Shown here piece by piece: positions 1-5,377 of a stretch of 5,377 bases of DNA. How positions within the stretch are numbered: the first letter of the stretch is position 1; each line of letters opens with the position of its first letter. A program made the position numbers and the translations under genes. The notes beneath the pieces were generated by a model. The model had not been told where the DNA came from. It was given only the letters and a program-made list of their open reading frames with translations, and searched no databases. This stretch comes from Acidobacteriota bacterium (GTDB taxonomy: Bacteria > Acidobacteriota > Terriglobia > UBA7540): contig JAJXZM010000039.1 in the NCBI GenBank assembly GCA_021780055.1, forward strand, positions 1 to 5,377, read 5' to 3'.

Positions 1-1
1 C

Positions 2-1225
2 ATCGTGGCCCTGGCAGGCTGTCTTGTCTATGCCGAACTGAGTGTCAATCTTCCCCGCTCGGGAGGGGAATACGTTTACCTGCGTGAAGCCTGGGGCCCC
101 GTGTGGGGATTTGTCAGCGGATGGGTCTCCTTTTTTGCAGGTTTTTCCGCTCCCATCGCGGCAGGCGGACTGGCGTTTTCCGCCTACCTCAGCTACTTCG
201 TCCCTTCGCTCTCCCCGTCATCTCCCAATGCACTCCTGAATTCAGGAGTCAGTTGGATTCATCTGGGCAATGGCCAGCTCCTTGCGGTTGGAGTTGTCAT
301 CGTATTTGCTGCAATCAACATAGTGGGGTTGCGCCCGGCGGCCAACTTGCAGAACCTGCTGACTCTGCTGAAAATCGGGGTGTTGACCGCCTTCCTGGCG
401 CTCGCTTTTGTTGTGGGCCATGGAAACTGGCACCATTTCGCGGTGCCGGCTGTGCGGACCTCGTCGCACAATCTTGCAATGCAATTTGCCGTTTCCCTGA
501 CCTTTGTCATGTTCGCTTACAGCGGCTGGAACGCCGCAACGTATGTCGCGGAAGAAATCCGGACACCCGGACGTTCGCTCCCGCGGGCGCTGATCGGCGG
601 CACATCTCTGGTTATCTTGTTTTATCTTGCCTGCAATGTAGCCTTTATTTATGCGGTCCCACTTGAAAGGTTGAAGGGCGTACTTCCCGTGGGCTCTGAA
701 GCGGCGCGGGCGCTGTTCGCAGGACAAGGCGGCGCCATTTTCAGCGGCATGATGGCGGCAGGTCTGCTTTCGTGTATCAGCGCCATGGTGATTGTGGGAC
801 CTCGCGTTTACTACGCAATGGCTCAGGACGGGTGCTTCTTCCGGGCAGCGGCGCACGTCCACCCGCGATTCCAGACGCCGGTGGTTGCGGTCCTTTTCCA
901 GACATTCGCAACGATCGCCATGATTATCACAGGAACTTTTGAAGAGCTGATTTATTACATCGGTTTCATGCTGGTGCTTTTTGCGGCCCTGGCAACGGCA
1001 GGAATCTTCCGATTGAGAAAGCGGCCTAACTGGCGGAAGCTTCCTGCACTTGATCGATTCTTTCCGCTCGTGCCGGCTGTCTTTCTGGTGGCAAGCAGCG
1101 GGATGCTGATTTCGACCATCCAGCTTCGACCCAAAGAATCTTTTCTTGGACTGATGACGGTGTTGTGCGGTGCCGTGCTTTACTGGTGGGCTTCCCTTAG
1201 AAGCCCAAGTGAGCGTAGAGTATAA
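2..1225 (+). CDS. APC-superfamily amino acid permease, 5'-truncated by window edge
   Basis: Integral inner-membrane transporter of the amino acid-polyamine-organocation superfamily; by family it would import or exchange amino acids, but the substrate cannot be read from the sequence. About 408 codons are present. The reading frame is open to the first base, and by comparison with family members roughly 50-60 N-terminal residues (TM1 and part of TM2) lie upstream; the GTG at position 5 is not a credible start. Family hallmarks, numbered from that GTG, are YAELSVNLPRSGGEYVYLRE (9-28), the conserved TM6-type segment AYSGWNAATYVAEEIRTPGR (about 170-189), and GPRVYYAMAQDG (about 265-276) followed by a cytoplasmic H-P-R-F-x-T-P loop. 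About ten hydrophobic segments can be picked out, the last ending just before a short polar tail (SPSERRV). The gene is followed after 46 bases by a secreted peptidase on the same strand, suggesting co-transcription. Family assignment is firm; substrate is unknown. Confidence 0.93.
   Translation: MVALAGCLVYAELSVNLPRSGGEYVYLREAWGPVWGFVSGWVSFFAGFSAPIAAGGLAFSAYLSYFVPSLSPSSPNALLNSGVSWIHLGNGQLLAVGVVIVFAAINIVGLRPAANLQNLLTLLKIGVLTAFLALAFVVGHGNWHHFAVPAVRTSSHNLAMQFAVSLTFVMFAYSGWNAATYVAEEIRTPGRSLPRALIGGTSLVILFYLACNVAFIYAVPLERLKGVLPVGSEAARALFAGQGGAIFSGMMAAGLLSCISAMVIVGPRVYYAMAQDGCFFRAAAHVHPRFQTPVVAVLFQTFATIAMIITGTFEELIYYIGFMLVLFAALATAGIFRLRKRPNWRKLPALDRFFPLVPAVFLVASSGMLISTIQLRPKESFLGLMTVLCGAVLYWWASLRSPSERRV
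232..249. repeat. Perfect 18-bp palindrome inside the permease gene
   Basis: ACTCCTGAATTCAGGAGT is its own reverse complement over all 18 bases, centred on a GAATTC. It lies in the permease coding sequence, in codons for a non-membrane loop (ALLNSGV). Flanking bases (C at 231, C at 250) do not extend it. No function can be assigned; it may be a protein binding site, an mRNA or DNA cruciform element, or chance. Confidence 0.6.
1187..1207 (+). other. Strong hairpin at the 3' end of the permease gene
   Basis: TGGGCTTC (1187-1194) and GAAGCCCA (1200-1207) form a perfect 8-bp stem with the 5-base loop CCTTA. The stem ends 15 bases before the permease stop codon. It is not followed by a run of T, so it does not look like a Rho-independent terminator. 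It could stabilise or define an mRNA end between the permease and the downstream peptidase gene, but this is inference. Confidence 0.45.
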
Positions 1226-1226
1226 A
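1197..1226 (+). promoter_or_regulatory. Weak candidate promoter for the peptidase-plsC pair
   Basis: TATAAA (1221-1226) is a 5-of-6 match to the sigma-70 -10 box and contains the permease stop codon. At 18 bases upstream the best -35 is TTAGAA (1197-1202), which matches TTGACA at only 3 of 6 positions and overlaps the hairpin. A transcript from here would have a leader of about 40 bases before the peptidase start at 1272. Only the -10 is attractive, so the call is tentative. Confidence 0.2.
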
Positions 1227-1271
1227 ATTGATTTTGGCGGCATTCCCGCTTCGCACCGTTCAGTCCGGTCC

Positions 1272-3116
1272 ATGAAATTAGTCTTGCCATTGAAAAACAC
1301 TAAAGTTCGCCGACAGCAATTGCTCTCTGCCATAATTTCGTTCATCAGCCTGTTTCTTTTCGGCGCTGGTATCGCGCGCGCTCAAAGACCTCCTGTTCGC
1401 TACCTGCTGGATTTACAAAACCCCGCTTCGCACCTCGTCGGCGTCACTATGAATATTCCGCAAGCAGGCAGGGGAACAGAATTCCAGTTTCCAACGTGGA
1501 GCAACCTCTACCAGATTCGTGACTTCATTCGCGACGTTCAGGAGGTTCGCGCGGAATGCCAAGGCAAGCCGGCGCCATTGCACAGAGTGGACATCAACAC
1601 ATGGGCAAGCGAAGAACAATGCACCGATTTGGAAATCCATTATTCAGTTTATGCAAACCAGGATGATGTTTTTTCAGGGGTCCTAGATAGCCGCCACGCG
1701 TTTCTGAATTTCGGCCTGCTACTTTTCTATTTGCCGCAGGACAGCACGCGACCGGTGCGTGTGAAATTCCTGCTGCCCGAAGGCTGGAAGCTTGTGACGA
1801 TGCTGGATGACGGACCCGCGCCGGGTGAATTTCAGGCCCTGGACTACGACCGACTGGCGGATAGCCCCGCCGAAGCAGGGAACTTTCATGAATATGACTA
1901 CCCTCAGAGAGGCGCCACCTACCGGATTGTCGTTGACGGCGGCCAGGACTTATACACGCCAGAACGGTTGGTTGATCTCTTCAAGAAAATTACGGCCACT
2001 GAAACAGCGTTGATGCAGGATGTTCCATTCAAGCGTTACACATTCATGCTTTTCTTCCCCTCACGGGGCGGGGGCGGCATGGAGCATCGGAACGGAACGG
2101 CCATCAGCGTTCCGGCCGCTCAGATGCGCACAGGATTCGACAACCTTGAATCCGTCGCCGCGCATGAATTCTTCCACCTCTGGAACGTGAAGCGCATCCG
2201 CCCCCAGGGCCTCGAACCCATCGATTACATCCACGGGAACGATACGAGCGACCTTTGGTTCTCGGAAGGAGTCACCAATACGTACGCGGAACTGGTATTG
2301 CTGCGCTCCGGGTTGATCAAGGAAAAGGAGTTTTACGGGCACCTGGACACTGCGATCAACAATCTGCAGTCGCGTCCTGCAAGGTTCTTCCAGAGCGCCG
2401 AAGAATCGGGCCGGGAAGCCTGGCTTGAGAAGTATCCCGATTACTTCCGGCCGGAACGAAGCATATCTTATTACAACAAAGGGGAGTTGCTCGGGTATCT
2501 GCTCGACCTAGGGATTCGCCATGCAAGCGGCAACCGCTACAGCCTTGACGACCTGATGCGGCGGCTAAACCAAAACGTTGCCATGCGCGGGAGGTTCTTT
2601 ACGGATGCCGATCTTGAAAGCATCGTCACGCAACTCGCTCCGGCTTTTCCTGTCAGGGAATTCTTCCGTAAAAATGTTGATGGCGCCGGTAATCTTGATT
2701 ATGCAAAATTCCTGAACTACGCGGGGCTGACGCTGAAAACGGAGACTAAAGAGGTGCCTGACCTGGGCTTCGAGACGCTCCAGAGCTTTATCGGACACGT
2801 CCAAGTGGAGTCGGTCGTTCCTGGCAGCAATGCGGACAAGGCCGGAATTCGACCGGACGATATCCTCGTCCAAATGAACGGGGTTGAGTTGCCCGTAACG
2901 CCGGACCGCGAATTGATCTATTTCAAGCCCGGCCAGAAAGTCGAATTCACGGTGCAACGGGAAGAAAGGACGCTGAAAATCGCGCTTCGGTTAGGATCAA
3001 AACCCGCGACTGTCTATCAGGTGGAAGAGATGGCAAATCCAACACGGGAGCAACTCGCGGTGCGCAGAGGCTGGCTGAAGGGAGAAACTGTGGAAACGCC
3101 GGCGGCTGGGAACTGA
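1272..3116 (+). CDS. Secreted M61-family metallopeptidase (glycyl aminopeptidase-like) with PDZ domain
   Basis: A 614-residue zinc peptidase of MEROPS family M61, whose characterised member removes N-terminal glycine or alanine from peptides. The ATG at 1272 is chosen because it gives a clean signal peptide: basic region with K-V-R-R near residues 11-14, hydrophobic stretch about 17-33, and an A-R-A site before Q38. The frame is open further upstream (GTG at 1170 and 1209) but those starts would bury the signal and overlap the permease. No good Shine-Dalgarno sequence is visible. Features in order are an N-terminal beta-rich region, the family motif GGGMEHRNGT around residues 267-276, zinc motif HEFFH (H298, E299, H302) followed by WNVKRIRP, third ligand E332 in WFSEGVT, the SYYNKGELLGYLLD segment (Y400, Y401), and a PDZ-like domain from about 498 to 577 (SVVPGSNADKAGIRPDDIL). 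All expected catalytic residues are present. It should act in the periplasm or outside the cell. Its stop overlaps the plsC start. True substrate is unknown. Confidence 0.93.
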   Translation: MKLVLPLKNTKVRRQQLLSAIISFISLFLFGAGIARAQRPPVRYLLDLQNPASHLVGVTMNIPQAGRGTEFQFPTWSNLYQIRDFIRDVQEVRAECQGKPAPLHRVDINTWASEEQCTDLEIHYSVYANQDDVFSGVLDSRHAFLNFGLLLFYLPQDSTRPVRVKFLLPEGWKLVTMLDDGPAPGEFQALDYDRLADSPAEAGNFHEYDYPQRGATYRIVVDGGQDLYTPERLVDLFKKITATETALMQDVPFKRYTFMLFFPSRGGGGMEHRNGTAISVPAAQMRTGFDNLESVAAHEFFHLWNVKRIRPQGLEPIDYIHGNDTSDLWFSEGVTNTYAELVLLRSGLIKEKEFYGHLDTAINNLQSRPARFFQSAEESGREAWLEKYPDYFRPERSISYYNKGELLGYLLDLGIRHASGNRYSLDDLMRRLNQNVAMRGRFFTDADLESIVTQLAPAFPVREFFRKNVDGAGNLDYAKFLNYAGLTLKTETKEVPDLGFETLQSFIGHVQVESVVPGSNADKAGIRPDDILVQMNGVELPVTPDRELIYFKPGQKVEFTVQREERTLKIALRLGSKPATVYQVEEMANPTREQLAVRRGWLKGETVETPAAGN

Positions 3117-3844
3117 TGCTAAGAACAATTGCAGTCTACCTTGTTGTTGCGTTCTTCATCCTGATATTGGGACCTCTTTTGCTCCTTTGGAGCGTCATCA
3201 GCGGAAGTACTGATGTACTCTATTCGGTCGGCATTTTCGGAGCAAAGACGGCGCTCTTCATGGCAGGCGTCAAAATTAGTGTCACGGGCAGGGAAAGGAT
3301 TCCCGCTGGCAAGGCGGTCGTCTTTATGCCGAATCACCAGAGCAACTGTGATCCGCCAGCTGTGGCAGTCATTCTTCCGCCAGTTCTCATCATGGCAAAG
3401 AAAGAATTCTTCCGCGTCCCTGTTCTGGGCACAGGGATGCGCATGAGGGGATTTATTCCTGTGGACCGCACCAATCGCGAACGCGCATTTGACGCAGTGG
3501 ATCAGGCGGTTGAGGCACTGAAGGCCGGCCATTCTTTCCTGGCTTTTCCGGAAGGAACACGAAGCAAGACCGGACGGCTTCAGCCTTTTAAAAAAGGCGT
3601 TTTTGTGATGGCGATCAAAGCCGGAGCGCCGATCATCCCGATATCAGTCTCAGGCACGCGCAAGATCATGCGGAGGGGCGATTTCAGGATCCATCCTGGG
3701 CCAGTTCGGATTACGATTCACGATGCGGTGCCAACCGCCGGCTGTAGTAACTCGGACCGCGCTGCAGTTGCAGAGCAGGTTCGGAAGGCAATTATGGCCG
3801 GACTCTCTCCCGAAGAGTTACCAATCGAACCGGACAGCGACTAA
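3116..3844 (+). CDS. plsC: 1-acyl-sn-glycerol-3-phosphate acyltransferase (PlsC/LPLAT family)
   Basis: A 242-residue membrane-associated acyltransferase, predicted to add the second acyl chain to lysophosphatidic acid to make phosphatidic acid, the precursor of phospholipids. It has an N-terminal hydrophobic anchor (about residues 4-29). The four LPLAT motifs are all visible: NHQSNCD with the H-x4-D pair H74/D79, GFIPVDR with R118 for motif II, FPEGTRS (144-150) for motif III, and the proline-containing APIIPISVSG (171-180) for motif IV. Length is normal for the family. Its ATG shares the A of the upstream TGA stop (TGATG), with only a weak GGGA-like ribosome binding site nearby, so translation is probably coupled to the peptidase. 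The exact acceptor could differ, since LPLAT proteins also include ornithine-lipid and other lysophospholipid acyltransferases; the general PlsC assignment is strong. Confidence 0.92.
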   Translation: MLRTIAVYLVVAFFILILGPLLLLWSVISGSTDVLYSVGIFGAKTALFMAGVKISVTGRERIPAGKAVVFMPNHQSNCDPPAVAVILPPVLIMAKKEFFRVPVLGTGMRMRGFIPVDRTNRERAFDAVDQAVEALKAGHSFLAFPEGTRSKTGRLQPFKKGVFVMAIKAGAPIIPISVSGTRKIMRRGDFRIHPGPVRITIHDAVPTAGCSNSDRAAVAEQVRKAIMAGLSPEELPIEPDSD

Positions 3845-3890
3845 CATAGTCACAAGAGACTTCCTCCCGAAGTAGTTTTACTCCAGGCTG

Positions 3891-3923
3891 CGGACAGACT
3901 GGGCGTTTACTCGCCCTTGTCCG
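3891..3923. terminator. Candidate bidirectional hairpin between convergent plsC and lpxD
   Basis: CGGACA (3891-3896) pairs with TGTCCG (3918-3923), and inside it GGGCG (3901-3905) pairs with CGCCC (3912-3916) around the loop TTTACT, leaving an unequal internal loop. It sits between the stop codons of two convergent genes and one arm codes for the last residues of LpxD, the position expected of a shared terminator. Neither side has a convincing T-run, so it may instead be an mRNA-end stabiliser or chance. Confidence 0.28.
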
Positions 3924-4851
3924 GTGTATTCGACCGCTTGATATGCCCTCTTACTGCGGCATGGATTTCCGGAAGCCGCGTGTATGCCGCCGCGCACTTC
4001 AGCCAGCGGGAATTGTCCATGGCCGGATATCCGGAGATGATCCTGTTGGACTCGACGTCAGAAGGTATTCCCGTCTGAGCTGTGGCAATTACGTTGTCAC
4101 CGATCGTTAAATGGCCGGCCACACCTACCTGTCCTGCCAGGACGACGTTCTTTCCCACCTTACAACTGCCCGCAAGCCCGGACTGCCCACAGAGCAGAGT
4201 GTTCTCTCCAATATCGCAGGCGTGGCCCACCTGTACGAGGTTGTCAACCTTTGCGCCCCGGCGAAGCCTCGTTTCGCCTATGGTCGCGCGATCGATGCAT
4301 GCATTCGCCTGAACTTCCACCCCGTCTTCAATGATGACAGTGCCAGCCTGGACAATCTTGTAATAGGAACCGCTCGCCTGGCGGGCGAACCCGAAGCCGT
4401 CGCTGCCGATGATGGCCCCATTCTGAAGCACTACGTCATTACCGATCTGCACATTTTCGCGGACAACAACATGAGAGTGCGCCCAAAAACGGTGTCCTAT
4501 TTTGGTGCACCTGTAAGGATTGCGGCCAAGCTTTGCGTCCGGTGCAATAACCGCGGTCGGATGAATCCCCGGCTCGGGGCGAGCCGGCGGGTAGAACAGT
4601 TCCAGTGCGCGCGCAAAATCCAGGTACGGGTTGGCTGAGCGCAAGACAGGGCGTCCGGGGTCGGGATCCTCCGGTGAGAGAATGACTGCTGCCGCGTTGG
4701 TAGTTTGAAGCTTGCGGCGGTATTTCGGGTTCGACAGAAAGGTCAGTTCCGTCGGGCCGGCTTCCTCAATCCCGGCAACTGCCGTAATCTCGAGATCCGG
4801 CGGGCCTTCCAGCGTACAGTTAAGCTTCCTAGCAATTTCACCAAGCTTCAT
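3907..4851 (-). CDS. lpxD: UDP-3-O-(3-hydroxyacyl)glucosamine N-acyltransferase LpxD, with shortened beta-helix
   Basis: Third enzyme of lipid A synthesis: it transfers a 3-hydroxyacyl chain from acyl carrier protein to the 2-amino group of UDP-3-O-acylglucosamine in the cytoplasm, acting as a trimer. The ATG at 4851 is preferred over the in-frame TTG at 4869 because GGAGGAG lies 9 bases upstream and the protein then begins MKLGEIARKL, as family members do. Domains in order are an N-terminal uridine-binding-type domain (about 1-90, with TFLSNPKYRR), a left-handed beta-helix of hexapeptide repeats (about 96-262, including GSDGFGFA at 149-156), and a C-terminal helical tail (SGYPAMDNSRWLK onward). 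H210 in QVGHA and H247 in VAGH match the two E. coli active-site histidines H239 and H276 with identical 37-residue spacing. At 314 residues it is about 26 shorter than usual; the shortage maps to residues 112/113. It stands alone, without lpxA, lpxB or fabZ nearby, so it could be a paralogue rather than the main copy. Confidence 0.92.
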   Translation of the reverse strand: MKLGEIARKLNCTLEGPPDLEITAVAGIEEAGPTELTFLSNPKYRRKLQTTNAAAVILSPEDPDPGRPVLRSANPYLDFARALELFYPPARPEPGIHPTAVIAPDAKLGRNPYRCTKIGHRFWAHSHVVVRENVQIGNDVVLQNGAIIGSDGFGFARQASGSYYKIVQAGTVIIEDGVEVQANACIDRATIGETRLRRGAKVDNLVQVGHACDIGENTLLCGQSGLAGSCKVGKNVVLAGQVGVAGHLTIGDNVIATAQTGIPSDVESNRIISGYPAMDNSRWLKCAAAYTRLPEIHAAVRGHIKRSNTPDKGE

Positions 4852-4860
4852 AAAGTCCAA

Positions 4861-4867
4861 CTCCTCC
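4861..4867 (-). promoter_or_regulatory. Ribosome binding site that fixes the lpxD start
   Basis: On the minus strand GGAGGAG ends 9 bases before the ATG at 4851. It decides the start against the TTG at 4869, which would lie upstream of this site. Its first G is the last base of an arm of an inverted repeat in the leader. Confidence 0.75.
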
Positions 4868-4912
4868 AAAAGGAAAGCGGGTTTCCGGATATTCGTCCAT
4901 TGTTTCCTTTTG
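4867..4912 (-). repeat. 10-bp inverted repeat in the lpxD leader, abutting the Shine-Dalgarno site
   Basis: Read on the minus strand, CAAAAGGAAA (4912-4903) is the exact reverse complement of TTTCCTTTTG (4876-4867), separated by 26 bases. Within that spacer GGAAA (4886-4882) can instead pair with the same TTTCC (4876-4872) around the loop CCCGC. The two hairpins cannot form together. The downstream arm runs directly into GGAGGAG of the lpxD ribosome binding site. The pairing is seen directly; a regulatory role is inference. Confidence 0.45.
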
Positions 4913-4920
4913 CTCTCGCA

Positions 4921-4948
4921 TTGACAGCCTCACGAGCAAGGTTATCAA
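4921..4948 (+). promoter_or_regulatory. Candidate sigma-70 promoter facing the PilZ gene
   Basis: TTGACA (4921-4926) is a perfect -35 match and TATCAA (4943-4948) matches the -10 consensus at 4 of 6 positions, with a 16-base spacer. It would give a leader of about 100 bases before the PilZ start at 5059. No equally good promoter was seen facing lpxD in this divergent gap. Other content of 4870-5058 is limited to the lpxD leader repeat and short inverted repeats. Confidence 0.35.
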
Positions 4949-5045
4949 GCGTGGCGAAGGGTGACAATACCCAGTACGTGGCTGATCGGTATTTACAGCC
5001 CACGAAATCATAAAGCCAACCAAGCAATATCCCGATATCTGAAAT

Positions 5046-5050
5046 GGAGG
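5046..5050 (+). promoter_or_regulatory. Ribosome binding site of the PilZ gene
   Basis: GGAGG lies 8 bases before the ATG at 5059. It overlaps an alternative in-frame ATG at 5044 (ATGGAGG), which itself has no purine-rich site upstream, so the later ATG is favoured. Confidence 0.65.
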
Positions 5051-5058
5051 CAAGCAGA

Positions 5059-5377
5059 ATGGGCCGCGGACCAAAAGGAATTCGTGCCGGGACAAGGATC
5101 CCCGTGGAACTCCCTGTCCAGATTCGATGGAAGACAGAGGATGGGAAAGAGAAGGTCGCGCAAGGTAAGACGGAGAACATAAGCGGGAATGGGCTTTTTA
5201 TACTTGCGCCGGTTCGGCTGCGACATGACACCCCAATTCAGTTCACCGTAACACTTCCGCCTGAGGTCACAAACAGGCCCATGCAGTTGCACTGTGAGGG
5301 CCGTGTTGTTCGCGGGCACAAGGGTCATGCTGCGGCCGGATTGGGCGTGGTGATAGACGATTATCAATTAACCGCAA
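5059..5377 (+). CDS. PilZ-domain protein (putative c-di-GMP receptor), 3'-truncated by window edge
   Basis: The first 106 codons of a small PilZ protein; the frame is still open at the last base. PilZ domains bind cyclic di-GMP and switch motility, exopolysaccharide or surface behaviours, usually through a partner protein. Both ligand-binding signatures are present: R-x3-R as R9-A-G-T-R13 near the N terminus, and N-x-S-x2-G as N40-I-S42-G-N-G45, followed by the beta-barrel strands GLFILAP, IQFTVTLP, LHCEGRVVR and GLGVVID. The domain begins almost at the start codon and is nearly complete by the window edge, so this may be a stand-alone PilZ protein, although a further C-terminal domain cannot be excluded. 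The start at 5059 is supported by a GGAGG site; ATG 5044 would add five residues (MEASR). It is transcribed divergently from lpxD. Binding is inferred from the motifs; the downstream target is unknown. Confidence 0.85.
   Translation, partial: MGRGPKGIRAGTRIPVELPVQIRWKTEDGKEKVAQGKTENISGNGLFILAPVRLRHDTPIQFTVTLPPEVTNRPMQLHCEGRVVRGHKGHAAAGLGVVIDDYQLTA

Noticed and set aside
1170..1271. Upstream extension of the M61 peptidase to GTG 1170 or 1209
   Set aside because: It would overlap the permease, has no ribosome binding site, and would place the signal peptide internally; ATG 1272 gives a normal export signal.
242..1345. Long minus-strand open frame of 367 codons opposite the permease
   Set aside because: It is antisense to a clearly recognisable permease, its translation is rich in Arg, His, Gln and Cys with no domain I recognise, and it has the look of a shadow frame.
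3583..3604. Terminator-like element: GCCTTT/AAAGGC stem followed by TTTTT, on the plus strand inside plsC
   Set aside because: It lies in mid-gene and encodes PFKKGVFV, right after motif III, a stretch conserved in PlsC proteins. The stem is short and A/T-rich, so coding constraint explains it better than termination.
4515..4550. A pair of compensating frameshifts in lpxD as the cause of the odd PYRCT segment
   Set aside because: The other two frames across the segment do not give hexapeptide-like sequence, and the length deficit is a whole number of codons with YRCTKIGHRF fitting the family further along, so a clean in-frame loss explains it better.
4111..4638. Plus-strand open frame of 175 codons opposite lpxD
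   Set aside because: It is antisense to LpxD's conserved beta-helix; the translation has no recognisable family and no good ribosome binding site.
5027..5038. ATATC-CC-GATAT inverted repeat just upstream of the PilZ ribosome binding site
   Set aside because: Arms of only five bases are expected by chance in this much sequence; too weak to call an operator.
4838..5231. Minus-strand open frames running from the PilZ gene through the divergent gap into the lpxD start
   Set aside because: They overlap the PilZ coding sequence antisense and the lpxD start in another frame, and show no family resemblance; shadows.

Overview
The window reads as an ordinary chromosomal segment of a Gram-negative bacterium with moderate G+C. 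A lipid A gene (lpxD) shows that an LPS outer membrane is made. The style of the proteins (a secreted M61 peptidase with a PDZ domain, a small PilZ protein, an LpxD with the motif GSDGFGFA and a C-terminal SGYPA segment) is most like Acidobacteriota. That placement is an inference from resemblance, not a proven assignment. There are no RNA genes, insertion sequences, CRISPR arrays or phage genes that I can see.

Layout. Positions 2-1225 (+) hold the C-terminal ~408 codons of an APC-superfamily amino acid permease whose start lies before the window. After a 46-base gap comes a secreted M61-family metallopeptidase (1272-3116, +), whose stop codon overlaps the start of a PlsC-type 1-acylglycerol-3-phosphate acyltransferase (3116-3844, +). 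These three are probably one transcription unit, with the last two translationally coupled. A short convergent gap separates plsC from lpxD (3907-4851, -). The ~207-base divergent region 4852-5058 carries the lpxD leader, a plausible sigma-70 promoter facing right and the ribosome binding site of a PilZ-domain gene (5059 onwards, +) that runs off the end.

Functionally, most of the window concerns the envelope: uptake of amino acids, periplasmic peptide trimming, phospholipid synthesis, lipid A N-acylation and a c-di-GMP receptor-like domain. Peptidase plus permease would fit a peptide-scavenging role, but this is inference from gene order.

The most notable observation is that LpxD appears to lack about 26 residues of its left-handed beta-helix: the join near residues 112/113 breaks the hexapeptide phase while both histidines expected in the active site are kept. 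Smaller observations are two mutually exclusive hairpins abutting the lpxD Shine-Dalgarno sequence, a perfect 18-bp palindrome in the permease gene, and a strong hairpin just before the permease stop. I found no convincing evidence of a wholly new system here.
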